Source of the DNA: Andrena cerasifolii | Taxonomy: Eukaryota > Arthropoda > Insecta > Hymenoptera > Andrenidae | Direction: 5' to 3' | DNA: 64,000 nucleotides | Assembly: GCF_050908995.1 (NCBI RefSeq) | Contig: NW_027484911.1 | Location: 124,001-188,000 of the forward strand | Shown here: piece by piece, positions 42,701 to 55,844 of the stretch | Numbering within the stretch: position 1 is the stretch's first letter | Layout of the letters: each line of letters starts with the position of its first letter | The notes under the pieces: generated by a model | What the model saw: only the letters and a program-made list of their open reading frames with translations | The model's database searches: none | Told to the model about the DNA's origin: nothing | Translations under genes and position numbers: made by a program

Positions 42701-44500
42701 TGAAAAACTGATATCGAAAAACCGATATTGAAAAACCGATATTGAAAAACCGATATTGAAAAACCGATATTGAAACCGATATTGAAACCGATATTGAAAA
42801 ACAAATATTGAAAAACTGATATTGAAAAACCGATATTGAAAAACCGATATTGAAAAACCGATATTGAAACCGATATTAGAACCGATATTGAAAAACTTAT
42901 ATCGAAAAACTGATATTGCAAAACCGATATTGAAAAACCGATATTGAAAAACACATATTGAAAAACCGATATTGAAAAACCGATATTGAATCCGATATTA
43001 GAACCGATATTGAAAAACCGATATTGAAAAACAAATATTGAAAAACTGACATCGAAAAACTGATATTGAAAAACCGATATTGAAAAACCGATATTGAAAA
43101 ACCGATATTGAAAAACACATATTGAAAAACAAATATTGAAAAACCGATATTGAAAAACCGATATTGAAAAACCGATATTGAAAAACCGATATTGAAAAAC
43201 CGATATTGAAAAACCTATATCGAAAAACTGATATTGCAAAACCGATATTGAATCCGATATTCAAAAACCGATATTGAATCCGATATTAGAACCGATATTG
43301 AAAAACAAATATTGAAAAACTGATATCGAAAAACTGATATTGAAAAACCGATATTGAAAAGCCGATATTGAAAAACCGATATTGAAACCGATATTCAAAA
43401 ACCGATATTCAAAAACCGATATTGAAAAACTGATATTGCAAAACCGATATTCAAAAACCGATATTGAAACCGATATTAGAACCGATATTCAAAAACCGAT
43501 ATTCAAAAACCGATATTGAAAACCAAATATTGAAAAACTGATATTGAAAAACCGATATTGAAAAACCGATATTGAAATCGATATTCAAAAACCGATATTG
43601 AATCCGATATTAGAACCGATATTTAAAAACCGATATTGAAAAACAAATATTGAAAAACTGATATTGAAAAACCGATATTGAAAAACCGATATTGAAAAAC
43701 CGATATTGAAACCGATATTAGAACCGATATTGAAAAACTTATATCGAAAAACTGATATTGCAAAACCGATATTGAAAAACCGATATTGAAACCGATATTG
43801 CAAAACCGATATTGAAAAACCGATATCGAAAAAACAATATTGAAAAACTTATATCGAAAAACTGATATTGCAAAACCGATATTGAAAAACCGATATTGCA
43901 TCCGATATTAGCACCGATATTCAAAAACCGATATTGAATCCGATATTGAAAAACCGATATTGAAAAACCGATATTGAAAAACCGATATTGAAAAACCGAT
44001 ATTGAAAAACCTATATCGAAAAACTGATATTGCAAAACCGATATTGAAAAACAAATATTGAATCCGATATTAGAACCGATATTCAAAAACCGATATTGAA
44101 TCCGATATTAGAACCGATATTCAAAAACCGATATTCAAAAACAAGTATTGAAAAACTGATATTGAAAAACCGATATTGAAAAACCGATATTGAAAACCCG
44201 ATATTGAAACCGATATTAGAACCGATATTGAAAAACTTATATCGAAAAACTGATATTGAAAAACCGATATTGAAACCGATATTGCAAAACCGATATTGAA
44301 AAACCAATATTGAAAAACTTATACCGAAAAACTGATATTGCAAAACCGATATTGAAAAACCGATATTGAAAAACCGATATTGAAAAACCGATATTGAAAA
44401 ACAAATATTGAAAAACTGATATCGAAAAACCGATATTGAAAAACCGATATTGAAAAACCGATATTGAAAAACCGATATTGAAACCGATATTGAAACCGAT
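39716..44500 (+). repeat. Distant copy of 18.8-24.0 kb
   Basis: See the partner at 18,840. The left junction is visible near 39,655 to 39,716: a CCTATATCG unit is followed by CAAATATTG instead of its usual CTGATATTGCAAAA partner. Private changes include CTTATATAG for CTTATATCG near 42,530 and AAAAAACGATATTG near 41,643. The right part, 43.6 to 44.8 kb, also matches 17.8 to 19.1 and 24.7 to 25.9 kb. Confidence 0.85.
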
Positions 44501-44832
44501 ATTGAAAAACTTATATCGAAAAACTGATATTGAAAAACTTATATCGAAAAACTGATATTGCAAAACCGATATTGAAAAACCGATATTGAAAAACCGATAT
44601 TGAAAAACCGATATTGAAAAACCGATATTGAAAAACCGATATTGAAAAACAAATATTGAAAAACTGATATCGAAAAACTGATATTGAAAAACCGATATTT
44701 AAAAACCGATATTGAAACCGATATTCAAAAACCGATATTCAAAAACCGATATTCAAAAACCGATATTGAAAAACTGATATTGCAAAACCGATATTCAAAA
44801 ACCTGTATTGAAACCGATATTAGAACCGATAT

Positions 44833-45720
44833 TCAAAAACCGATATTCAAAAACCGATATTGAAAACCAAATATTGAAAAACTGATATCGAAAAATTGAT
44901 ATTGAAAAACCGATATTGAAAAACCGATATTGAAAAACAAATATTGAAAAACCGATATTGAAAAACCGATATTGAATCCGATATTAGAACCGATATTGAA
45001 AAACCGATATTGAAAAACAAATATTGAAAAACTGATATCGAAAAACTGATATTGAAAAACCGATATTGAAAAACCGATATTGAAAAACCGATATTGAAAA
45101 ACACATATTGAAAAACAAATATTGAAAAACCGATATTGAAAAACCGATATTGAAAAACCGATATTGAAAAACCGATATTGAAAAACCGATATTGAAAAAC
45201 CGATATTGAAAAACCTATATCGAAAAACTGATATTGCAAAACCGATATTGAATCCGATATTAGAACCGATATTCAAAAACCGATATTGAATCCGATATTA
45301 GAACCGATATTCAAAAACCGATATTTAAAAACCGATATTGAAAAACCGATATTGAAAAACCGATATTGAAAAACCGATATTGAAAAACCGATATTGAAAA
45401 ACCGATATTGAAAAACCGATATTGAAAAACAAATATTGAAAAACTGATATCGAAAAACTGATATTGAAAAACCGATATTGAAAAACCGATATTGAAAAAC
45501 CGATATTGAAACCGATATTCAAAAACCGATATTCAAAAACCGATATTGAAAACCAAATATTGAAAAACTGATATTGAAAAACCGATATTGAAAAACCGAT
45601 ATTGAAATCGATATTCAAAAACCGATATTGAAAAACCGATATTGGAGAACAAATGTTGAAAAACTGATATCGAAAAACTGATATTGCAAAACCGATATTG
45701 AAAAACCGATATTGCATCCG
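44833..45720 (+). repeat. Mosaic of 9.2-kb-family and 26-kb-family pieces
   Basis: From 44,833 the unit order (CTGATATCG then TTGATATTG, CACATATTG then CAAATATTG, closing CCTATATCG) follows that of 9.2, 17.1 and 22.4 kb. A cassette with ATCGAT-containing unit lies at 45,642 but is joined directly to CTGATATTGCAAAA and the GCATCC module at about 45,713, missing the usual GAAAGCCC unit. This is a recombinant junction not seen elsewhere in the window. Confidence 0.7.
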
Positions 45721-46104
45721 ATATTAGCACCGATATTCAAAAACCGATATTGAATCCGATATTAGAACCGATATTGAAAAACCGATATTGATTAACCGAT
45801 ATTGAAAAACCGATATTGAAAAACCGATATTGAAAAACCGATATTGAAAAACCGATATTGAAAAACCGATATTGAATCCGATATTAGAACCGATATTCAA
45901 AAACCGATATTGAAAAACCGATATTGAAAAACCTATATCGAAAAACTGATATTGCAAAACCGATATTGAAAAACCGATATTGAATCCGATATTAGAACCG
46001 ATATTGAAAAACCGATATTGAAAAACAAATATTGAAAAACCGATATTGAAAAACAAATATTGAAAAACCGATATTGAAAAACAAATATTGAAAAACCGAT
46101 ATTG

Positions 46105-46110
46105 AAAAAA
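46105..46110 (+). other. One-base insertion (A6 tract, 15-bp unit)
   Basis: TTGAAAAAACCG replaces the normal five-A spacing, without loss of the CC that follows. The repeat phase changes parity here. Confidence 0.9.
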
Positions 46111-46510
46111 CCGATATTGAAAAACCTATATCGAAAAACTGATATTGCAAAACCGATATTGAAAAACCGATATTGAAAAACCGATATTGAAAAACAAATA
46201 TTGAAAAACCGATATGGAAAAACCGATATTGAAAAACCGATATTGAAAAAGCGATATTGAAAAACCGATATTGATTAACCGATATTGAAAAACCGATATT
46301 GAAAAACCGATATTGAAAAACCGATATTGAAAAACCGATATTGAAAAACCGATATTGAATCCGATATTAGAACCGATATTCAAAAACCGATATTGAAAAA
46401 CCGATATTGAAAAACCTATATCGAAAAACTGATATTGCAAAACCGATATTGAAAAACCGATATTGAATCCGATATTAGAACCGATATTGAAAAACCGATA
46501 TTGAAAAACA

Positions 46511-46519
46511 AATTATTGA
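46511..46519 (+). other. One-base insertion (CAAATTATTG for CAAATATTG)
   Basis: An additional T inside a CAAATATTG unit restores the parity changed about 400 bp upstream. Both insertions lie in the locally rearranged patch. Confidence 0.9.
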
Positions 46520-46619
46520 AAAACCGATATTGAAAAACAAATATTGAAAAACCGATATTGAAAAACCTATATCGAAAAACTGATATTGCAAAACCGATAT
46601 TGAAAAACCGATATTGAAT

Positions 46620-48240
46620 CCGATATTAGAACCGATATTGAAAAACCGATATTGAAAAACAAATATTGAAAAACCGATATTGAAAAACAAATATTGAAAA
46701 ACCGATATTGAAAAACAAATATTGAAAAACCGATATTGAAAAACCGATATTGAAAAACCTATATCGAAAAACTGATATTGCAAAACCGATATTGAAAAAC
46801 CGATATTGAAAAACCGATATTGAAAAACAAATATTGAAAAACCGATATGGAAAAACCGATATTGAAAAACCGATATTGAAAAAGCGATATTGAAAAACCG
46901 ATATTGAAAAACCTATATCGAAAAACTGATATTGCAAAACCGATATTGCAAAACCGATATTGAAAAACCGATATTGAAAAACCGATATTGAAAAACCTAT
47001 ATCGAAAAACTGATATTGCAAAACCGATATTGAAAAACCGATATTGAAAAACCTATATCGAAAAACTGATATTGCAAAACAGATATTGATAAACCGATAT
47101 TGAAAAACCGATATTGAAAAACAAATATTGAAAAACTGATATCGAAAAACTGATATTGAAAAACCGATATTGAAAAACCGATATTGAAAAACCGATATTG
47201 AAAAACCGATATTGAAAAACACATATTGAAAAACAAATATTGAAAAACCGATATTGAAAAACCGATATTGAATCCGATATTAGAAAAGATATTCAAAAAC
47301 AGATATTGAAAACCAAATATTGAAAAACTGATATTGAATCCGATATTAGAACCGATATTGAAAAACCGATATTGAAAAACCTATATCGAAAAACTGATAT
47401 TGCAAAACCGATATTGCAAAACCGATATTGAAAAACCGATATTGAAAAACCGATATTGAAAAACCTATATCGAAAAACTGATATTGCAAAACCGATATTG
47501 AAAAACCGATATTGAAAAACCGATATTGAAAAACCGATATTGAAAAACCGATATTGAAAAACTGATATCGAAAAACCGATATTGAAAAACCGATATTGAA
47601 AAACCGATATTGAAAAACACATATTGAAAAACAAATATTGAAAAACCGATATTGAAAAACCGATATTGAATCCGATATTAGAACCGATATTCAAAAACAG
47701 ATATTGAAAACCAAATATTGAAAAACTGATATTGAATCCGATATTAGAACCGATATTGAAAAACCGATATTGAAAAACCGATATTGAAAAACCGATATTG
47801 AAAAACCGATATTGAAAAACCGATATTGAAAAACCTATATCGAAAAACTGATATTGCAAAACCGATATTGAATCCGATATTAGAACCGATATTCAAAAAC
47901 CGATATTGAATCCGATATTAGAACCGATATTCAAAAACCGATATTGAATCCGATATTAGAACCGATATTCAAAAACCGATATTGAAAAACCGATATTGAA
48001 AAACCGATATTGAAAAACCGATATTGAAAAACCGATATTGAAAAACCGATATTGAAAAACAAATATTGAAAAACTGATATCGAAAAACTGATATTGAAAA
48101 ACCGATATTGAAAAACCGATATTGAAACCGATATTCAAAAACCGATATTGAAAAACCGATATTCAAAAACCGATATTCAAAAACCGATATTGAAAAACTG
48201 ATATTGCAAAACGGATATTCAAAAACCGATATTGAAACCG
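46620..48240 (+). repeat. Copy of the 27.5-29.4-kb family
   Basis: The unit order follows 27.6 to 29.4 kb at roughly 19,056 bp for 27,941 onward, with the GAAAAGATATTC module at 47,283 and the ACGGATATTC unit near 48,200. One CCGATATTCAAAAA unit near 48,145 is replaced by a consensus unit. The region continues into the 34.8-kb-type block at 48.1 kb. Confidence 0.75.
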
Positions 48241-50700
48241 ATATTAGAACCGATATTCAAAAACCGATATTGAAAAACCGATATTGGAGAACAAATGTTG
48301 AAAAACTGATATCGAAAAACTGATATTGAAAGCCCGATATTGAAAAACCGATATTGAAACCGATATTGAAAAACAAATATTGAAAAACTGATATCGAAAA
48401 ACTGATATTGAAAAACCGATATTGAAAACCCGATATTGAAACCGATATTGCAAAACCGATATTGAAAAACCGATATTGATTCCGATATTAGAACCGATAT
48501 TCAAAAACCGATATTGAAAAACAAGTATTGAAAAACTGATATTGAAAAACCGATATTGAAAAACCGATATTGAAAACCCGATATTGAAAAACCGATATTG
48601 AAACCGATATTAGAACCGATATTGAAAAACTTATATCGAAAAACTGATATTGAAAAACCGATATTGAAAAACCGATATTGAAAAACAAATATTGAAAAAC
48701 CGATATTGAAAAACCGATATTGAAAAACCGATATTGAAAAAGCTATATCGAAAAACTGATATTGCAAAACCGATATTGAAAAACCGATATTGAAAAACCG
48801 ATATTGAAAAACAAATATTGAAAAACCGATATGGAAAAACCGATATTGAAAAACCGATATTGAAAAACCGATATTGAAAAACCGATATTGAAAAACCGAT
48901 ATTGAAAAACAAATATTGAAAAACCGATATGGAAAAACCGATATTGAAAAACCGATATTGAAAAACCGATATTGAAAAACCGATATTGAAAAACCTATAT
49001 CGAAAAACTGATATTGCAAAACCGATATTGCAAAACCGATATTGAAAAACCGATATTGAAAAACCGATATTGAAAAACCTATATCGAAAAACTGATATTG
49101 CAAAACCGATATTGAAAAACCGATATTGAAACCGATATTAGAACCGATATTGAAAAACTTATATCGAAAAACTGATATTGAAAAACCGATATTGAAAAAC
49201 CGATATTGAAAAACCGATATTGAAAAACACATATTGAAAAACAAATATTGAAAAACCGATATTGAAAAACCGATATTGAAAAACCGATATTGAAACCGAT
49301 ATTAGAACCGATATTGAAAAACTTATATCGAAAAACTGATATTGAAAAACCGATATTGAAAAACCGATATTGAAAAACCGATATTGAAAAACCGATATTG
49401 AAAAACCGATATTGAAAAACCTATATCGAAAAACTGATATTGCAAAACCGATATTGAAAAACAAATATTGAATCCGATATTAGAACCGATATTCAAAAAC
49501 CGATATTGAATCCGATATTAGAACCGATATTTAAAAACCGATATTGAAAAACAAATATTGAAAAACTGATATTGAAAAACCGATATTGAAAAACCGATAT
49601 TGAAAAACCGATATTAAAACCGATATTGAAAAACCGATATCGAAAAAACAATATTGAAAAACTGATATTGAAAAACCGATATTGAAAAACCGATATTGAA
49701 AAACCGATATTGAAAAACAAATATTGAAAAACCGATATTGAAAAACCGATATTGAATCCGATATTAGAACCGATATTGAAAAACCGATATTGAAAAACAA
49801 ATATTGCAAAACCGATATTGAAAAACCGATATTGAAAAACCGATATTGAAAAACCTATATCGAAAAACTGATATTGCAAAACCGATATTGAAAAACCGAT
49901 ATTGAAACCGATATTAGAACCGATATTGAAAAACTTATATCGAAAAACTGATATTGAAAAACCGATATTGAAAAACCGATATTGAAAAACCGATATTGAA
50001 AAACACATATTGAAAAACAAATATTGAAAAACCGATATTGAAAAACCGATATTGAAAAACCGATATTGAAACCGATATTAGAACCGATATTGAAAAACTT
50101 ATATCGAAAAACTGATATTGAAAAACCGATATTGAAAAACCGATATTGAAAAACCGATATTGAAAAACACATATTGAAAAACAAATATTGAAAAACCGAT
50201 ATTGAAAAACCGATATTGAAAAACCGATATTGAAAAACCGATATTGAAAAACCGATATTGAAAAACCTATATCGAAAAACTGATATTGCAAAACCGATAT
50301 TGAAAAACAAATATTGAATCCGATATTAGAACCGATATTCAAAAACCGATATTGAATCCGATATTAGAACCGATATTTAAAAACCGATATTGAAAAACAA
50401 ATATTGAAAAACTGATATTGAAAAACTGATATTGCAAAACCGATATTGAAAAACCGATATTGCATCCGATATTAGCACCGATATTCAAAAACCGATATTT
50501 AATCCGATATTGAAAAACCGATATTGAAAAACCGATATTGAAAAACCGATATTGAAAAACCTATATCGAAAAACTGATATTGCAAAACCGATATTGAAAA
50601 ACAAATATTGAATCCGATATTAGAACCGATATTCAAAAACCGATATTGAATCCGATATTAGAACCGATATTCAAAAACCGATATTCAAAAACAAGTATTG
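47340..50700 (+). repeat. 3.3-kb block repeated at 60.7-64.0 kb
   Basis: It matches the last 3.3 kb of the window at 13.3 to 13.4 kb; for instance CTGATATCG at 47,562 pairs with 60,931, and the region from 49,493 pairs with 62,794 at 13,301 bp. The window ends inside the right-hand copy at its CAAGTATTG unit, so the true length of the shared block is unknown. Confidence 0.8.
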
Positions 50701-52935
50701 AAAAACTGATATTGAAAAACCGATATTGAAAAACTGATATTGCAAAACCGATATTGAAAAACCGATATTGAATCCGATATTAGAACCGATATTGAAAAAC
50801 CGATATTGAAAAACCGATATTCAAAAACCGATATTGAAAAACCGATATTGAAAAACCTATATCGAAAAACTGATATTGCAAAACCGATATTGAAAAACCG
50901 ATATTGAATCCGATATTAGAACCGATATTGAAAAACCGATATTGAAAAACAAATATTGAAAAACCGATATTGAAAAACCGATATTGAAAAAGCTATATCG
51001 AAAAACTGATATTGCAAAACCGATATTGAAAAACCGATATTGAAAAACCGATATTGAAAAACAAATATTGAAAAACCGATATGGAAAAACCGATATTGAA
51101 AAACCGATATTGAAAAATCGATATTGAAAAACCGATATTGAAAAACCGATATTGAAAAACCTATATCGAAAAACTGATATTGCAAAACCGATATTGCAAA
51201 ACCGATATTGAAAAACCGATATTGAAAAACCGATATTGAAAAACCTATATCGAAAAACTGATATTGCAAAACCGATATTGAAAAACCGATATTGAAACCG
51301 ATATTAGAACCGATATTGAAAAACTTATATCGAAAAACTGATATTGAAAAACCGATATTGAAAAACCGATATTGAAAAACCGATATTGAAAAACACATAT
51401 TGGAAAACAAATATTGAAAAACCGATATTGAAAAACCGATATTGAAAAACCGATATTGAAACCGATATTAGAACCGATATTGAAAAACTTATATCGAAAA
51501 ACTGATATTGAAAAACCGATATTGAAAAACCGATATTGAAAAACCGATATTGAAAAACCGATATTGAAAACCCGATATTGAAAAACCGATATTGAAACCG
51601 ATATTAGAACCGATATTGAAAAACTTATATCGAAAAACTGATATTGAAAAACCGATATAGAAAAACCAATATTGAAAAACTTATATCGAAAAACTGATAT
51701 TGCAAAACCGATATTGAAAAACAAATATTGAATCCGATATTAGAACCGATATTCAAAAACCGATATTGAATCCGATATTAGAACCGATATTCAAAAACCG
51801 ATATTGAAAAACAAATATTGAAAAACTGATATTGAAAAACCGATATTGAAAAACCGATATTGAAAAACCGATATTGAAAAACCGATATTGAAAAACCGAT
51901 ATTGAAAAACCGATATTGAAACCGATATTAGAACCGATATTGAAAAACTTATATCGAAAAACTGATATTGAAAAACCGATATTGAAAAACCGATATTGAA
52001 AAACCGATATTGAAAAACACATATTGAAAAACAAATATTGAAAAACCGATATTGAAAAACCGATATTGAAAAACCGATATTGAAAAACCGATATTGAAAA
52101 ACCTATATCGAAAAACTGATATTGCAAAACCGATATTGAAAAACAAATATTGAATCCGATATTAGAACCGATATTCAAAAACCGATATTGAATCCGATAT
52201 TAGAACCGATATTTAAAAACCGATATTGAAAAACAAATATTGAAAAACTGATATTGAAAAACCGATATTGGAGAACAAATGTTGAAAATCTGATATCGAA
52301 AAACTGATATTGAAAGCCCGATATTGAAAAACCGATATTGAAACCGATATTGAAAAACAAATATTGAAAAACTGATATCGAAAAACTGATATTGAAAAAC
52401 CGATATTGAAAAACCGATATTGAAAAACCGATATTGAAAAACCGATATTGAATCCGATATTAGAACCGATATTGAAAAACCGATATTGAAAAACAAATAT
52501 TGAAAAACTGATATCGAAAAACTGATATTGAAAAACCGATATTGAAAAACCGATATTGAAAAACCAATATTGAAAAACACATATTGAAAAACAAATATTG
52601 AAAAACCGATATTGAAAAACCGATATTGAAAAACCGATATTGAAAAACCGATATTGAAAAACCGATATTGAAAAACCTATATCGAAAAACTGATATTGCA
52701 AAACCGATATTGAATCCGATATTAGAACCGATATTCAAAAACCGATATTGAATCCGATATTAGAACCGATATTCAAAAACCGATATTGAAAAACCGATAT
52801 TGAAAAACCGATATTGAAAAACCGATATTGAAAAACCGATATTGAAAAACCGATATTGAAAAACCGATATTGAAAAACAAATATTGAAAAACTGATATCG
52901 AAAAACTGATATTGAAAAACCGATATTGAAAAACC
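50340..52935 (+). repeat. 2.6-kb duplication, copy 1
   Basis: It matches 53,007 to about 55,540 at 2,668 bp, then 2,654 and 2,612 bp, steps of whole units. Landmarks are the TTTAAAAACC unit (near 50,376 and 53,044), CAAGTATTG (50,693 and 53,361) and the cassette at 52,268 (partner 54,880). A CCAATATTG substitution near 52,562 is private to this copy. Confidence 0.85.
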
Positions 52936-53006
52936 TATATCGAAAAACTGATATTGCAAAACCGATATTGAAAAACAAATATTGAATCCGATATTAGAAC
53001 CGATAT

Positions 53007-55540
53007 TCAAAAACCGATATTGAATCCGATATTAGAACCGATATTTAAAAACCGATATTGAAAAACAAATATTGAAAAACTGATATTGAAAAACTGATAT
53101 TGCAAAACCGATATTGAAAAACCGATATTGCATCCGATATTAGCACCGATATTCAAAAACCGATATTGAATCCGATATTGAAAAACCGATATTGAAAAAC
53201 CGATATTGAAAAACCGATATTGAAAAACCTATATCGAAAAACTGATATTGCAAAACCGATATTGAAAAACAAATATTGAATCCGATATTAGAACCGATAT
53301 TCAAAAACCGATATTGAATCCGATATTAGAACCGATATTCAAAAACCGATATTCAAAAACAAGTATTGAAAAACTGATATTGAAAAACCGATATTGAAAA
53401 ACTGATATTGCAAAACCGATATTGAAAAACCGATATTGAATCCGATATTAGAACCGATATTGAAAAACCGATATTGAAAAACCGATATTCAAAAACCGAT
53501 ATTGAAAAACCGATATTGAAAAACCTATATCGAAAAACTGATATTGCAAAACCGATATTGAAAAACCGATAATGAATCCGATATTAGAACCGATATTGAA
53601 AAACCGATATTGAAAAACAAATATTGAAAAACCGATATTGAAAAACCGATATTGAAAAAGCTATATCGAAAAACTGATATTGCAAAACCGATATTGAAAA
53701 ACCGATATTGAAAAACCGATATTGAAAAACAAATATTGAAAAACCGATATGGAAAAACCGATATTGAAAAACCGATATTGAAAAACCGATATTGAAAAAC
53801 CGATATTGAAAAACCGATATTGAAAAACCTATATCGAAAAACTGATATTGCAAAACCGATATTGCAAAACCGATATTGAAAAACCGATATTGAAAAACCT
53901 ATATCGAAAAACTGATATTGCAAAACCGATATTGAAAAACCGATATTGAAACCGATATTAGAACCGATATTGAAAAACTTATATCGAAAAACTGATATTG
54001 AAAAACCGATATTGAAAAACCGATATTGAAAAACCGATATTGAAAAACACATATTGAAAAACAAATATTGAAAAACCGATATTGAAAAACCGATATTGAA
54101 AAACCGATATTGAAACCGATATTAGAACCGATATTGAAAAACTTATATCGAAAAACTGATATTGAAAAACCGATATTGAAAAACCGATATTGAAAAACCG
54201 ATATTGAAAAACCGATATTGAAAACCCGATATTGAAAAACCGATATTGAAACCGATATTAGAACCGATATTGAAAAACTTATATCGAAAAACTGATATTG
54301 AAAAACCGATATAGAAAAACCAATATTGAAAAACTTATATCGAAAAACTGATATTGCAAAACCGATATTGAAAAACAAATATTGAATCCGATATTAGAAC
54401 CGATATTCAAAAACCGATATTGAATCCGATATTAGAACCGATATTCAAAAACCGATATTGAAAAACAAATATTGAAAAACTGATATTGAAAAACCGATAT
54501 TGAAAAACCGATATTGAAAAACCGATATTGAAAAACCGATATTGAAAAACCGATATTGAAACCGATATTAGAACCGATATTGAAAAACTTATATCGAAAA
54601 ACTGATATTGAAAAACCGATATTGAAAAACCGATATTGAAAAACCGATATTGAAAAACACATATTGAAAAACAAATATTGAAAAACCGATATTGAAAAAC
54701 CGATATTGAAAAACCTATATCGAAAAACTGATATTGCAAAACCGATATTGAAAAACAAATATTGAATCCGATATTAGAACCGATATTCAAAAACCGATAT
54801 TGAATCCGATATTAGAACCGATATTTAAAAACCGATATTGAAAAACAAATATTGAAAAACTGATATTGAAAAACCGATATTGGAGAACAAATGTTGAAAA
54901 TCTGATATCGAAAAACTGATATTGAAAGCCCGATATTGAAAAACCGATATTGAAACCGATATTGAAAAACAAATATTGAAAAACTGATATCGAAAAACTG
55001 ATATTGAAAAACCGATATTGAAAAACCGATATTGAAAAACCGATATTGAAAAACCGATATTGAATCCGATATTAGAACCGATATTGAAAAACCGATATTG
55101 AAAAACAAATATTGAAAAACTGATATCGAAAAACTGATATTGAAAAACCGATATTGAAAAACCGATATTGAAAAACCGATATTGAAAAACACATATTGAA
55201 AAACAAATATTGAAAAACCGATATTGAAAAACCGATATTGAAAAACCGATATTGAAAAACCGATATTGAAAAACCGATATTGAAAAACCTATATCGAAAA
55301 ACTGATATTGCAAAACCGATATTGAATCCGATATTAGAACCGATATTCAAAAACCGATATTGAATCCGATATTAGAACCGATATTCAAAAACCGATATTG
55401 AAAAACCGATATTGAAAAACCGATATTGAAAAACCGATATTGAAAAACCGATATTGAAAAACCGATATTGAAAAACCGATATTGAAAAACAAATATTGAA
55501 AAACTGATATCGAAAAACTGATATTGAAAAACCGATATTG
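53007..55540 (+). repeat. 2.6-kb duplication, copy 2
   Basis: Second copy of 50,340 to 52,935. It carries a private GATAATGAATCC change near 53,570. Its right half was duplicated again as part of the 1.8-kb pair. Confidence 0.85.
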
Positions 55541-55835
55541 AAAAACCGATATTGAAACCGATATTCAAAAACCGATATTGAAAAACTGATATTGCAAAAC
55601 CGATATTCAAAAACCGATATTGAAACCGATATTAGAACCGATATTCAAAAACCGATATTCAAAAACCGATATTGAAAACCAAATATTGAAAAACTGATAT
55701 TGAAAAACCGATATTGAAAAACCGATATTGAAATCGATATTCAAAAACCGATATTGAAAAACCGATATTGGAGAACAAATGTTGAAAATCTGATATCGAA
55801 AAACTGATATTGAAAGCCCGATATTGAAAAACCGA
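54035..55835 (+). repeat. 1.8-kb duplication, copy 1
   Basis: It matches 55,845 to about 57,640 at 1,812 bp and, after one unit difference near 54,200, at exactly 1,798 bp. Both cassettes are in register: 54,880 with 56,678 and 55,768 with 57,566. Both carry the AAAATCTG subfamily mark. Confidence 0.85.
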
Positions 55836-55844
55836 TATTGAAAA

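Larger units (their letters stand above)
45720..46620 (+). repeat. Locally rearranged patch with about 480-bp repeat
   Basis: The GATTAACC unit appears at 45,790 and 46,273, 483 bp apart, and the run leading to TTGAATCC, TTAGAACC and CAAATATTG appears three times between 45.98 and 46.66 kb. Two of the four one-base indels found in the whole window fall here, an A6 tract at 46,105 and an extra T at about 46,513. The parent sequence is the 27.3 to 27.7-kb stretch. Confidence 0.75.
808..47340 (+). repeat. GAAAAGATATTC module, 8 copies
   Basis: A TTAGAA unit is followed directly by AAGATATTC, then CAGATATTG and CAAATATT units. It starts at 808, 5242, 27263, 28227, 30435, 31399, 33735 and 47283. 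The first two copies read CAAATATTCAAAAA at the end and the others CAAATATTGAAAAA. The module is absent from 6 to 27 kb and from 48 kb onward, where the related form with CCGATATTCAAAAA before CAGATATTG is used (for instance near 61,055). The span given covers all copies. Confidence 0.85.
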
